Positions 1 to 8,726 are shown, numbered from the stretch's first letter. The stretch: DNA of 64,000 nt from Ferruginibacter sp. HRS2-29 (GCF_024343615.1 NZ_RJUB01000126.1:27929-91928), one strand, 5' to 3'. Notes: generated from the letters alone by a model not told the origin. Made by a program: numbers and translations.

Positions 1-200
1 TGCTCAGCAAGTTCGTTGGCATGCTCACCGATTCCAGGAGTTTCATGTCTTTTCCGAGGCACGAATATTTCAGAAGGATATTATGTAATCTTTTCGGCGA
101 AGAAATTGAGAACGGAGAATTGCCCAACGATGTGGAATGGACAGGCAAGATCATACAGGATATATGTTTCAATAATGCGAAGCAATACTTTAATTGGTAA
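1..200 (+). CDS. uxaC: Glucuronate isomerase, C-terminal end (partial)
   Basis: The frame starting at base 3 is open from the window edge to a TAA at 198-200 and gives 65 residues that match the conserved C-terminal end of uronate isomerase: [10 protein letters not shown], then [19 protein letters not shown] and finally [11 protein letters not shown]. The family interconverts D-glucuronate with D-fructuronate and D-galacturonate with D-tagaturonate, the first cytoplasmic step of hexuronate breakdown. The rest of the gene lies upstream of the window. The downstream genes (dehydrogenase, KDG kinase, KDPG aldolase, ExuT-type transporter) run in the same direction and belong to the same pathway, which supports the call. 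Confidence 0.9.
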   Translation, partial: LSKFVGMLTDSRSFMSFPRHEYFRRILCNLFGEEIENGELPNDVEWTGKIIQDICFNNAKQYFNW

Positions 201-251
201 TTAAGAATTAAGAATTGCCAACTTCGAAAGGTCGTTAAAGAATAAAATAAG

Positions 252-291
252 TAATTCGTGTAATTCGCCTGATTCGTGTAATAAAAAAAAT
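252..291 (+). repeat. ATTCGTGTAATTCG repeat placed directly before a start codon
   Basis: The word TTCGTGTAATTCG followed by GATTCGTGTAATAAAAAAAAT ends exactly at the ATG of the next gene. An almost identical block precedes folB (31100-31138). It is preceded by the AATTAAGAATTAAGAATT word (about 201-216). It may act as a leader or A-rich ribosome site, or be a repeat that happened to land there. Confidence 0.7.
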
Positions 292-1059
292 ATGAGCTTA
301 CAGCAATTTGACCTTACAGGAAAAACCGCATTGGTAACCGGCGCCAGCAAAGGCATCGGAAAGTCAATGGCCATAGGACTTGCAGAAGCGGGGGCAGATA
401 TCATCGGTGTATCGCATTCGCTGGCGGCATCGGGGAGCGAAGTGGAAAAAGAAGTCTTGGCAACAGGAAGAAAATTTAAAGCATACCAGGCAGATCTTAC
501 AAGCAGGGAGTCATTGTATGTATTCATCCAAAAAGTATTTGATGAAAATCCGGCGATCGATATTCTTGTTAACAATGCCGGAACCATCCTGCGTGCGCCT
601 GCGGCTGAACATAGTGATGAATATTGGGATAAAGTGCTTAATATAAATCTCGATGCACAATTCATCCTTGCACGCGAAACCGGCAAGCATATGTTGAAAC
701 GGGGTAGTGGCAAGATCATTTTCACCTGCTCGTTATTAAGTTTCCAGGGTGGTGTAAATGTTCCGGGATACGCCGCCAGCAAAGGCGCTATCGCAAGCCT
801 GGTAAAAGCATTGGCCAACGAATGGGCTTCCAGGGGCATCAATGTAAATGGCATAGCCCCTGGTTATATTTCTACCGACAACACCGAAGCTTTGCGCAAT
901 GACCCCGATCGCAGCAAATCTATCCTCGACAGGATACCGGCCGGGCGCTGGGGCAATCCCGACGATTTCAAAGGCCCCGTTGTATTCCTCGCTTCCGAAG
1001 CATCCTCATATGTACAGGGAACAATATTGACGGTTGATGGAGGATGGATGGGGAGATAG
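292..1059 (+). CDS. kduD: SDR-family oxidoreductase, KduD-like (2-deoxy-D-gluconate 3-dehydrogenase type)
   Basis: This 255-residue classical short-chain dehydrogenase has the NAD(P)-binding TGASKGIG at residues 16-23, NNAG at 94-97, a catalytic Ser near 147, and YAASK at 160-164 (Tyr160, Lys164). The C-terminal region NVNGIAPGY, RIPAGRWG and VDGGW is typical of KduD. KduD reduces or oxidises 2,5-diketo-3-deoxygluconate and 2-keto-3-deoxygluconate. In this operon it stands where a fructuronate or tagaturonate reductase (UxuB/UxaB) might be expected, so a uronate-reductase role is also possible. This is inference, since uxuA/uxuB may lie upstream. The ATG start is preceded by an A-rich leader. 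Confidence 0.8.
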   Translation: MSLQQFDLTGKTALVTGASKGIGKSMAIGLAEAGADIIGVSHSLAASGSEVEKEVLATGRKFKAYQADLTSRESLYVFIQKVFDENPAIDILVNNAGTILRAPAAEHSDEYWDKVLNINLDAQFILARETGKHMLKRGSGKIIFTCSLLSFQGGVNVPGYAASKGAIASLVKALANEWASRGINVNGIAPGYISTDNTEALRNDPDRSKSILDRIPAGRWGNPDDFKGPVVFLASEASSYVQGTILTVDGGWMGR

Positions 1060-1186
1060 AATTAAGAATTAAGAATGTGTGGTGGGTTTGAAATATCCTG
1101 GTTATTAATTGACTTCATAACTAAGGAATTAAAAAAAAGTAAAAATAACCTTCAAAGATTTCACTATTGACTATTGACAATTCACT
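1060..1186. repeat. AT-rich intergenic repeat words (AATTAAGAATT and TTCACTATTGACTATTGAC)
   Basis: Directly after the kduD stop codon lies ATTAAGAATTAAGAATG. At about 1158-1183 lies the second word, TTTCACTATTGACTATTGAC, which runs into the first codons of kdgK. Both words recur throughout the window (for example 7101-7140, 8731-8850, 11413-11452, 11677-11725, 30755-30785, 36730-36803). Confidence 0.75.
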
Positions 1187-2207
1187 TATTTGTTGCTTCG
1201 GCGAGATACTCATCCGCTTCTCCCCTCAATTGCAGGGGAAGTTCATCGAGGATGCAAAAATGCCGGTATACATCGGCGGTGCAGAGTTGAATGTCGCCAA
1301 TGCGCTAGCCGCATGGAAAACTCCCGCAAAATATGTTACGGCTATGCCGGACAATTATCTTTCGAAAGAAATACTGGAATCTGTTCATAAAAACAAGATC
1401 GATACATCTTCTGTTGTACTCACCGGAGACCGCATTGGCAGCTATTATTTACCGCAGGGTGCCGATCTTAAACATAGCGGTGTGATCTACGATCGTGCCA
1501 GGTCTTCATTCGCGGGATTGAAACCCGGACAGTTGAATTGGGATGATATTCTCAAAGGCGCTACATGGTTTCACTTCAGTGCTATAAGCCCGGCATTAAA
1601 TGAAGATGCTGCGGCCATTTGCCTGGAAGGCGTGAAAGCCGCTTCCGCAAAAAATATCACGATCTCAGTCGACCTTAATTATCGTGCAAAACTCTGGCAG
1701 TACGGAAAGCAGCCAATTGAAGTGATGCCGGCATTGGCTGAATATTGTAACGTGATCATGGGCAATGTATGGGCAGCGCAGATGCTGCTGGGCATTGAGC
1801 ATGAAAAAGATTTCGATCCTGTATCGGGTAATAAGGAAGCCTATCTTCGACAAGCAGATATTACTTCGAAAAAGATCAGTGAGACATTCCCTGCATGCCA
1901 CACCATCGCCAATACATTTCGCTTTGATGAAGGCGAGGGAATAAAATATTTTGCTGCGCTGAATACAAAAGAAGGACAGTTTTCTTCCACTGTATATCGC
2001 ACACAGCATATCGTAGACAGGGTAGGGAGCGGCGATTGTTTCATGGGAGGATTGATCTACGGCCTGGTGAATGAAAATCCTCCGCAGGATATCATAGAAT
2101 TCGCTGCAGCGGCGGCTTTCGGTAAGCTTCAGCAGTTAGGGGATGCCACAACAAACACAGTGGAAGATGTACAAAAAATAATTTCAGACAATGAGCAAAA
2201 AGGATAA
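1167..2207 (+). CDS. kdgK: 2-dehydro-3-deoxygluconokinase (PfkB family)
   Basis: This 346-residue sugar kinase has the early CFGEILIRFSP segment, the substrate-binding GGAELNVANALA and the PfkB C-terminal signature DRVGSGDCFMGG, with the catalytic Asp in GSGD. KdgK phosphorylates 2-keto-3-deoxygluconate to KDPG with ATP. The next gene is the KDPG aldolase, overlapping by 17 bases, so the pair should be translationally coupled. The start is uncertain: no ATG is available near the conserved N-terminus. The only reasonable starts are TTG at 1167 or a nearby rare codon, and the first codons lie inside the recurrent TTCACTATTGACTATTGAC repeat, as if the repeat had replaced the original start region. 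Confidence 0.88.
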   Translation: MTIDNSLICCFGEILIRFSPQLQGKFIEDAKMPVYIGGAELNVANALAAWKTPAKYVTAMPDNYLSKEILESVHKNKIDTSSVVLTGDRIGSYYLPQGADLKHSGVIYDRARSSFAGLKPGQLNWDDILKGATWFHFSAISPALNEDAAAICLEGVKAASAKNITISVDLNYRAKLWQYGKQPIEVMPALAEYCNVIMGNVWAAQMLLGIEHEKDFDPVSGNKEAYLRQADITSKKISETFPACHTIANTFRFDEGEGIKYFAALNTKEGQFSSTVYRTQHIVDRVGSGDCFMGGLIYGLVNENPPQDIIEFAAAAAFGKLQQLGDATTNTVEDVQKIISDNEQKG

Positions 2208-2853
2208 TATACTCGGATTATTGAACCAGCAAGGCCTCATGCCTTTGTATTTTCATGAAGACGAAACAACCTGTATCGAACTAATGGGAGCCTTATACAG
2301 TGCTGGTGTACGCCTGCTGGAGTTTACCAATCGCGGGCCTGCTGCGTTGGATAATTTTGCAGCAATGAAAAAAGTTGCGGTAGAAAAATATCCGGATATG
2401 TACCTCGGCGCAGGAACGATCAAAGACAGTAAAGATGCGGAAGCATTCATAAAAGCAGGCGCTGATTTTTTGATCAGCCCGGCTTTGGCAAAAGATGTTT
2501 TTAAAGTGGCTGAAAAAGAGCATGTGCTCTGGATGCCAGGCTGCATGACACCTACAGAAATATTGAAAGCGGAAAAACTGGGCGTACCATTGGTGAAATT
2601 ATTTCCGGGGAATGTACTGGGCCCCGGTTATATGGCTGCCATCCGTGAACTGTTCCCAAAGATGCGTTTCATGCCAACAGGTGGTGTTGAAACCACCCGC
2701 GAAAACATCCAGGCATGGTTTGATGCCGGCGTAAGCGCCGTAGGAATGGGAAGTAAATTATTGACAAAAGATGTGATTGCCAATAAGCAATACGATGAAC
2801 TGATCACGCATACCAAAGAAGTGCTTGCTATTATTAACGATTGTAAAAAATAA
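2191..2853 (+). CDS. kdgA: Bifunctional KDPG / KHG aldolase
   Basis: This 220-residue class I aldolase of the Eda family cleaves KDPG into pyruvate and glyceraldehyde-3-phosphate. The general base Glu44 lies in LLEFTNRG, GAGT is at 73-76, the Schiff-base Lys136 is in LVKLFPG, and the phosphate-binding PTGGV is at 162-166. The length is normal for the family. The gene starts inside kdgK (17-base overlap) and is followed 11 bases later by the transporter, so it is the fourth cistron of the hexuronate operon visible here. Confidence 0.93.
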   Translation: MSKKDNILGLLNQQGLMPLYFHEDETTCIELMGALYSAGVRLLEFTNRGPAALDNFAAMKKVAVEKYPDMYLGAGTIKDSKDAEAFIKAGADFLISPALAKDVFKVAEKEHVLWMPGCMTPTEILKAEKLGVPLVKLFPGNVLGPGYMAAIRELFPKMRFMPTGGVETTRENIQAWFDAGVSAVGMGSKLLTKDVIANKQYDELITHTKEVLAIINDCKK

Positions 2854-2864
2854 TTTCTTGCCAT

Positions 2865-4307
2865 ATGGACCAACCTAAAATGACCAGGTTCAGGTGGACA
2901 ATAACAACTATGTTGTTTTTTGCCACTACCATCAATTATCTTGATCGCCAGGTATTGTCCCTGACGTGGCAGGACTCGATCGTGCCGGAGTTTCATTGGA
3001 CCAACAATGACTACGGAACTATCACCGCAACTTTCTCGCTGGTATACGCTTTCGCGATGTTGTTTGCCGGTAAGATCATCGATTGGATGGATACTAAAAA
3101 AGGATTTTTCTGGTTCATATTTATCTGGTCATTGGGTGCATGCCTGCATGCGTATTGCGGCATAGCTACCGCCGGAGTTTTAAAAGGCGAATGGTTTGTT
3201 GGATTTGCGAAAGCAAAGGAGATCATCGGTACCGTGGGAGATACCGCACGCATCGCATCTATAAGCGTTACCTTATTCATCATTGCACGTATCGTGCTGG
3301 CGGTGGGTGAAGCTGGGAATTTTCCCGCTTCCATCAAAGCTACCGCCGAGTATTTTCCTAAAAAGGACAGGGCATTTTCTACGAGTATCTTCAATGCCGG
3401 AGCCACTGTTGGTGCGCTTTTGGCACCTGTTACCATTCCATTCATCGCAAAAGCATACGGGTGGGAAATGGCATTTATCATCATCGGTTCGCTGGGTTTC
3501 ATCTGGATGGGCTTCTGGGTTTTTATTTACCAAAAACCACATGTTCATCCGAAAGTGAATGAACATGAACTGAAATATATCCAGCAGGATGATGCTGATA
3601 ATATTTCAACGGCAGACGGGGTATTTGTTTCCGCTTCCTCAAAAGTCAGCTTTTCAAAAGCTTTATCTTACAGGCAGACATGGGCTTTCGCTATCGGCAA
3701 ATTCATGACGGATGGTGTATGGTGGTTCTTTCTTTTCTGGACACCGGCCTACCTCAAATCTGTTTACAACCTTGATTCCACTCAAAGTGCCCCGCAAATA
3801 TTCGTGTTATACAGTATCACATTGTTATCGATCATCGGTGGATGGCTGCCTACATTTTTCGTAGAAAAGAAAGGTATGAATCCTTACAATGGCCGCATGA
3901 AAGCGATGCTCATATTCGCGTTCATTCCGTTACTTACTTTACTGGCGCAACCGCTGGGTTATATTTCCGTGTGGATCCCTGTTATCATCATCGGTATCGC
4001 AGGGGCGGCCCATCAATCCTGGTCGGCCAATATTTTTACCACCGTTGGAGATATGTTTCCCAAAAAAGCTATTGCTACTGTTACCGGCATCGGTGGAATG
4101 GCGGGCGGTATCGGCTCTTTCTTTATCAATAAAGGCTCGGGTGTGCTGTTTGACCACGCAAAAAATACCAACATGAAACTCCTTGGCTTCGAAGGCATCG
4201 AATCAGGATATTTCATCATATTCGCCATCTGCGCTGTAGCATACCTGATCGGCTGGTTCATTATGAAAACGCTGGTGCCGAAGTATCAACCGATCACCGA
4301 TCTGTGA
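2865..4307 (+). CDS. exuT: MFS transporter, hexuronate (ExuT/ACS) type
   Basis: This 480-residue multi-spanning membrane protein has the anion:cation symporter hallmarks INYLDRQ near the end of helix 1 (residues 23-29) and GEAGNFPASIKATAEYFPKK between helices 4 and 5. It should import glucuronate or galacturonate with protons across the inner membrane. An insertion of about 30 residues after SLGACLHAYCGI (around residues 100-130) is longer than in the E. coli protein. It is the last gene of the operon, followed by a hairpin terminator. Substrate specificity is inferred from the neighbours. Confidence 0.85.
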   Translation: MDQPKMTRFRWTITTMLFFATTINYLDRQVLSLTWQDSIVPEFHWTNNDYGTITATFSLVYAFAMLFAGKIIDWMDTKKGFFWFIFIWSLGACLHAYCGIATAGVLKGEWFVGFAKAKEIIGTVGDTARIASISVTLFIIARIVLAVGEAGNFPASIKATAEYFPKKDRAFSTSIFNAGATVGALLAPVTIPFIAKAYGWEMAFIIIGSLGFIWMGFWVFIYQKPHVHPKVNEHELKYIQQDDADNISTADGVFVSASSKVSFSKALSYRQTWAFAIGKFMTDGVWWFFLFWTPAYLKSVYNLDSTQSAPQIFVLYSITLLSIIGGWLPTFFVEKKGMNPYNGRMKAMLIFAFIPLLTLLAQPLGYISVWIPVIIIGIAGAAHQSWSANIFTTVGDMFPKKAIATVTGIGGMAGGIGSFFINKGSGVLFDHAKNTNMKLLGFEGIESGYFIIFAICAVAYLIGWFIMKTLVPKYQPITDL

Positions 4308-4356
4308 TCGTGAAATGGTGAAAAGTGAATGGTGAAATCGTCGAACATTTTAATAG

Positions 4357-4385
4357 AAAATGCAGGTTGTAAGACCTGCATTTTT
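4357..4385 (+). terminator. Rho-independent-like terminator after the hexuronate operon
   Basis: AAAATGCAGGT and ACCTGCATTTT pair with a short loop (TGTAAG) and run into TTTTTA. The position, 50 bases after the transporter stop, fits an operon end. Confidence 0.75.
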
Positions 4386-4456
4386 AGTTTGTGTAATATG
4401 ATGTAGCCAAAAAATATCCACTTCAATGATTTCACCTTTCACCTTTCACCTTTCAC

Positions 4457-4464
4457 TATCTTTG
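4457..4464 (+). promoter_or_regulatory. Bacteroidota -7 element TATCTTTG
   Basis: TATCTTTG matches the TAnnTTTG consensus and ends five bases before the ATG at 4470. It is preceded by three TTTCACC words. No clear -33 TTG is visible. If used, the transcript would be nearly leaderless. Confidence 0.45.
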
Positions 4465-4469
4465 CCTGA

Positions 4470-6317
4470 ATGAAGCAACTTTCCACCCTCAATAAATATT
4501 TCTGGAAATACCGGTGGTACTTTTTACTTGGTATCATATTCGTTGTCCTTACCAATTATTTCCGCATTCTTGCTCCACAGATAACGGGGTATGTGGTGAA
4601 TACAGTGGTAAATACCATCAGCCGAAACGCCCCCCAACATACTGGCAGCAATAATTACGACTGGCTGGTACAAATGACCATACAGTATTTCAATGCGTTG
4701 GATTTCAAGACCAGGATACTTTTCACCGGCATCATTTTACTGGTACTGGCAGTCATCAGCGGATTCTTCATGTTCCTCATGCGGCAGACGATCATCGTGA
4801 TGAGCCGTCATATTGAGTTTGACCAGAAGAACGAAGTTTTTACCCATTACCAGAAACTGGATACAGCTTTCTATAAAATGCACAGTACCGGCGACCTCAT
4901 GAACCGTATCTCAGAAGATGTCAGCCGCGTGCGCATGTACACCGGCCCGGCGCTCATGTATTTTATCAACCTTGCGGCAACGATCGGCTTTAGTGTTTAT
5001 TTCATGTTGCGTTCCGATGTAAAACTTACCATCGTAGCGCTTTGTCCGCTACCGATACTTGCATTCACCATCTATTTCGTCAATACCATCATCAACCGCA
5101 AGAGCGAACGCATTCAGGCATTGCTCAGCGACCTCACCACCAATGCCCAGGAATCTTATTCGGGTATACGCGTCATCAAATCGTTTGTACAGGAAAAAAA
5201 CATGTTCAGTTTTTTCAAAAACAACAGCGAATCCTACCGCAGCAACGCACTCAGCCTGGCAAAAACAGAAGCGATCTATTTTCCCAGCATGGCCCTATTG
5301 ATCGGCCTCAGCACTTTGATGACGATACTGGTGGGCGCACTCGATGTGGTGAACCACCCGGGCAATCCGGCCTATTCTGTAGGCAAGATCGCGGAATTTG
5401 TGTTGTATATCCAAATGCTCACCTTTCCTGTAAGCGCCATCGGCTGGACGGCCAGCATGACGCAACGGGCAGTAGCTTCGCAACGCAGGATCAATGAATT
5501 CCTGCACCTGCAGCCGGAGATAAAAAATGCGCCAGGCGCCGTCGATCAGGTGTTGCAGGGCAATATCAGTTTTGAAAAAGTGAATTTCACCTATCCGCAC
5601 ACAGGCATTCATGCCATTAAAGATTTTTCACTCGAAGTGAAGAAGGGCGAAAAGATAGCGATCGTTGGACGGACAGGTTCAGGCAAATCAACCATTGCAC
5701 AGCTACTGCTCCGCATGTATGATATTAATGACGGCAAGCTTGCTTATGACGGAATAGGTATCCGCGAATTCAAGACGGAAAGCCTGCGTTCGCAGATGAG
5801 TTATGTGCCGCAGGATGTTTTTCTTTTCAGCGACAGTATAAAAAATAATATTCGTTTTGGTAATGCCGCTGCTACAGAGACTGAAGTATTTGATGCCGCA
5901 AAACAAGCGAATATCTACAACGAGATCGAAGGGTTTGATGAAAAATTTGAAACCCTGGTAGGTGAGCGGGGCGTTACATTGAGCGGTGGCCAGAAGCAAA
6001 GGATATCCATTGCAAGGGCGCTGATCAAAAAACCCGAGATCGTGATCTTCGACGATTGCCTGAGTGCGGTGGATGCACGGACTGAAAAAACGATCCTCGG
6101 CAACTTATACGAATACCTCCAGGATCGAACGGCCATCATCATTACCCATAGGATATTTTCATTGTTCAATTTCGATAAGATAATCGTGATGGACGATGGC
6201 AGGATAGTAGAACAAGGCACTCATGCCGCATTGATGGCTAAAAATGGTATTTATACAGAGATGTACAACAAGCAGCAGGCGGGCGAAAGTAGCGAGACCT
6301 CCCGGGTTTTCTTCTAA
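4470..6317 (+). CDS. ABC transporter, fused permease and ATPase (MsbA-like exporter)
   Basis: This 615-residue half-transporter has an N-terminal six-helix membrane domain (about residues 1-340, with FDQKNEVFTHYQKLD and STGDLMNRISEDV typical of type IV exporters) and a C-terminal ATPase. Walker A GRTGSGKST is at about 400-408, the signature LSGGQ at 504-508, and Walker B IVIFDD at about 522-527 with D rather than E as the residue after the Walker B Asp. It should work as a homodimer or heterodimer exporting lipid or drug-like substrates, which the sequence does not identify. The last codons (ending TSRVFF) lie in a CCCGGG/CCTCCGGGG hairpin repeat that also provides the stop codon. Confidence 0.88.
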   Translation: MKQLSTLNKYFWKYRWYFLLGIIFVVLTNYFRILAPQITGYVVNTVVNTISRNAPQHTGSNNYDWLVQMTIQYFNALDFKTRILFTGIILLVLAVISGFFMFLMRQTIIVMSRHIEFDQKNEVFTHYQKLDTAFYKMHSTGDLMNRISEDVSRVRMYTGPALMYFINLAATIGFSVYFMLRSDVKLTIVALCPLPILAFTIYFVNTIINRKSERIQALLSDLTTNAQESYSGIRVIKSFVQEKNMFSFFKNNSESYRSNALSLAKTEAIYFPSMALLIGLSTLMTILVGALDVVNHPGNPAYSVGKIAEFVLYIQMLTFPVSAIGWTASMTQRAVASQRRINEFLHLQPEIKNAPGAVDQVLQGNISFEKVNFTYPHTGIHAIKDFSLEVKKGEKIAIVGRTGSGKSTIAQLLLRMYDINDGKLAYDGIGIREFKTESLRSQMSYVPQDVFLFSDSIKNNIRFGNAAATETEVFDAAKQANIYNEIEGFDEKFETLVGERGVTLSGGQKQRISIARALIKKPEIVIFDDCLSAVDARTEKTILGNLYEYLQDRTAIIITHRIFSLFNFDKIIVMDDGRIVEQGTHAALMAKNGIYTEMYNKQQAGESSETSRVFF

Positions 6318-6375
6318 CCCCGGAGTGTTTGTTCTAAAGAAACACCCGGAGGTTTTAAAAACCTCCGGGGTTTTA
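6297..6375 (+). terminator. CCTCCGGGG hairpin repeat and terminator
   Basis: ACCCGGAGGTTTT pairs with AAAACCTCCGGGG (about 6343-6370), followed by TTTT. An extra half copy (ACCTCCCGGGTT, AACCCCGGAGTGTTT) forms the end of the ABC transporter gene. The same element without coding overlap occurs at 23402-23457. Confidence 0.75.
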
Positions 6376-6386
6376 TACCATAAATT

Positions 6387-6415
6387 TTGTCATATCAAAA
6401 AGAATTTTATCTTTG
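6387..6415 (+). promoter_or_regulatory. Promoter of the PUR gene (TTG, 18 bp, TATCTTTG)
   Basis: A TTTTG ending at 6389 and TATCTTTG at 6408-6415 with an 18-base spacer match the Bacteroidota -33/-7 promoter. The downstream gene starts about 49 bases later. Confidence 0.65.
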
Positions 6416-6463
6416 AAGCCATTAATTCAGGTACAATTTTTTAAATAAAAACAATTATCAAAA

Positions 6464-6931
6464 GTGGCGTACGAAAACAACGACAAAAAAATGGAAAGCG
6501 TTTACAGCAAACGCATAAAAGCAGGGAAACGCAGAACTTACTTTTTTGATGTAAGAGAAACCCGTGGAAACGATTTTTATTTAACGATCACTGAAAGCCG
6601 TAAACGTTTTGATTCTGAAGGGTACGACAGGCATAAGATCTTTTTGTACAAAGAAGATTTCAACAAGTTTGTAAAAGGATTGAATGAGGCAGTAGATTAC
6701 GTAAAAACTGACCTGATGCCGGATTTTGATTTCGATGCATTCAACCACGATAATCCATATGATGAAGAAGGGCAGCCTTACAATCCTGAAGCCGCCTCAT
6801 CTTACATCGCACCAGTAGCTTCTGCCGAAGTAGCGGCTCCGGTAGTAGAAGAAGTTGCTCCGGTAAAAGAAGAAGAAGTTCCGGCGCCTCCACAGGATAA
6901 TGGCAGCACGGAAGAAGTAGACAAATGGTAA
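6464..6931 (+). CDS. PUR family nucleic-acid-binding protein (DUF3276)
   Basis: This 155-residue protein has a conserved PUR core (about residues 10-90: YSKRIKAGKRRTYFFDV, DFYLTITESRKRF, HKIFLYKEDFNKF) found in almost all Bacteroidota and related to the Borrelia single-stranded-DNA binder Bpur. The C-terminal 60 residues are acidic and rich in Pro, Ala and Glu, probably a flexible tail. The start is GTG at 6464. An ATG at 6491 (residue 10) would give MESVYSKRIK and is also possible. It is a single gene between its own promoter and a strong terminator. The precise target is unknown. Confidence 0.85.
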   Translation: MAYENNDKKMESVYSKRIKAGKRRTYFFDVRETRGNDFYLTITESRKRFDSEGYDRHKIFLYKEDFNKFVKGLNEAVDYVKTDLMPDFDFDAFNHDNPYDEEGQPYNPEAASSYIAPVASAEVAAPVVEEVAPVKEEEVPAPPQDNGSTEEVDKW

Positions 6932-7015
6932 TTTAGTCAATAGGGAGTAGTCAATTGTCAAACCTTTGCGGGTTATTGCATAGTTCGATTCTAATTCAAC
7001 AGAAGTTTTAATAGT

Positions 7016-7050
7016 AAAAAAATGCCGCTTCATATGAAGCGGCATTTTTA
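7016..7050 (+). terminator. Strong intrinsic terminator
   Basis: AAAAATGCCGCTTC and GAAGCGGCATTTTT form a perfect stem around ATAT. The A and T runs on both sides allow it to end transcription from both the PUR gene and the convergent pgi gene. Confidence 0.85.
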
Positions 7051-7100
7051 GTTACAATATCTGATTTTATGATCTTACCATTAAGAATGCAGTAACGAAG

Positions 7101-7148
7101 TCTTCACTATTGACTATTGACTATTGACTATTCACCATTCACTTTCTT
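7101..7148. repeat. TTCACTATTGACTATTGAC repeat overlapping the end of pgi
   Basis: Tandem CTATTGA words followed by CTATTCACCATTCAC. The stop codon of pgi (TAG on the minus strand, 7128-7130) and its last three to four codons are inside the repeat. Confidence 0.75.
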
Positions 7149-8726
7149 AAAAGCGTTGATTAACCCGTTCGTAGAAGAATCATGAGAAGAGATCTCAGTG
7201 CTTCCATCCAGTTCCGGTAATACTTTTTTCGCCAGTACTTTTCCAAGTTCCACGCCAAACTGATCGAAGCTGTAGATGTTCCAGATCACCCCCTGAACAA
7301 ATATTTTATGCTCGTAAAGTGCAGTCAGCTGACCGAGTGTATAGGGCGTTATTTCTTTCAGTAAAAACGAATTGGTTGGCCTGTTCCCTTCAAACACCCT
7401 GTATACATCAGCATTGGAAGCCCCGTTCATCAAGGCTTCTGTTTGTGCAAAGAAATTGCTCAGTAAAATAGGATGGTGCCCGCCGATAGGATTGTGGCTG
7501 ATGGCCGGCGCAATGAAATCTGCCGGTATCACCTGGTTGCCCTGATGAATGAGTTGATAGAATGCATGCTGGCCATTTGTTCCGGGTTCGCCCCAGATCA
7601 CCGGCCCGGTGGCATACGTTACGCGTTCACCATTACGGTCTACATATTTACCATTACTTTCCATATTTCCCTGCTGGAAATATGCGGCAAAACGGTGCAG
7701 GTATTGATCGTAAGGAAGAATGGCTTCTGTGCGTGTGCCATAAAAATTGCCATACCAGATGCCCAGCACGGCCATGATCACCGGGATATTTTTATTGAAT
7801 TCCGTATTCAGAAAATGCTGGTCGGTGGCATGCGCCCCTTTGAGTAACTGTTCGAAATGATCATACCCGATCGTAAGCGCAATCGACAAACCGATAGCGC
7901 TCCAAAGGCTGTAACGGCCGCCCACCCAGTCCCAGAACACGAACATGTTTTCCGGAGCGATGCCGAATTTCACCACGTCTTTTTCATTGGTGCTGAGCGC
8001 CGCAAAATGTTTGGCGATATGCGCTTCATCTTTTGCAGCCGCCAGGAACCACTCACGGGCGGTATTCGCATTGGTCATGGTTTCCTGTGTGGTAAACGTT
8101 TTGCTCGCTACCAGGAACAAGGTTTCTTCAGGAGTTATCTTTTTGAATGTTTCGGCAATATGCGTGCCGTCGATATTACTTACAAAATAAGGCTGGATGC
8201 CTTCTACCCAATATGGTTTCAGGGCTTCGGTCACCATCACCGGGCCAAGATCGCTGCCGCCGATGCCGATATTGACAATGTATTTTATTTTTTTACCGGT
8301 GTAACCTTTCCATTCCCCGCTGTGGATCTTTGCACAAAAATCTTTCATTTGTTTTTGCACCGCCTGCACATCCGGCATGATATCCTTACCATCCAATACT
8401 ACCGGTTTACCCGAAAAATTGCGTAAAGCCGTATGCAGCACTGCTCTTCCCTCAGTTTCATTGATCTTTTCCCCGGCAAACATCGCATCGATCGCATCCT
8501 TCAGGTTGCAGTCATTCGCCAGTTGCAACAGGAGTTCCAGCGTATTTTCGTTGAAAATGTTTTTCGAATAATCAAATATGATATCTTCAAAACGAAGGTG
8601 GTGTTTTTTAAAACGATCAGCATCTGCTGCAAACAATTCCTTCATCTGCACAGGCTGCATCTCTTCAAAATGCTGTGACAACGATTGCCATGATGGAGTA
8701 GTGGTGGGGTTAATTTTTGGAAACAT
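7128..8726 (-). CDS. pgi: Glucose-6-phosphate isomerase
   Basis: This 532-residue cytoplasmic isomerase interconverts glucose-6-phosphate and fructose-6-phosphate. The phosphate-binding [26 protein letters not shown], the family signature region [16 protein letters not shown], the catalytic-Glu context [11 protein letters not shown] and [15 protein letters not shown] are all present. The length is normal. The C-terminus is FKKVNGE; the final residues and the TAG stop are encoded by the intergenic TTCACCATTCAC repeat. The gene is convergent with the PUR gene, with a shared bidirectional terminator. Confidence 0.95.
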   Translation of the reverse strand: MFPKINPTTTPSWQSLSQHFEEMQPVQMKELFAADADRFKKHHLRFEDIIFDYSKNIFNENTLELLLQLANDCNLKDAIDAMFAGEKINETEGRAVLHTALRNFSGKPVVLDGKDIMPDVQAVQKQMKDFCAKIHSGEWKGYTGKKIKYIVNIGIGGSDLGPVMVTEALKPYWVEGIQPYFVSNIDGTHIAETFKKITPEETLFLVASKTFTTQETMTNANTAREWFLAAAKDEAHIAKHFAALSTNEKDVVKFGIAPENMFVFWDWVGGRYSLWSAIGLSIALTIGYDHFEQLLKGAHATDQHFLNTEFNKNIPVIMAVLGIWYGNFYGTRTEAILPYDQYLHRFAAYFQQGNMESNGKYVDRNGERVTYATGPVIWGEPGTNGQHAFYQLIHQGNQVIPADFIAPAISHNPIGGHHPILLSNFFAQTEALMNGASNADVYRVFEGNRPTNSFLLKEITPYTLGQLTALYEHKIFVQGVIWNIYSFDQFGVELGKVLAKKVLPELDGSTEISSHDSSTNGLINAFKKVNGE

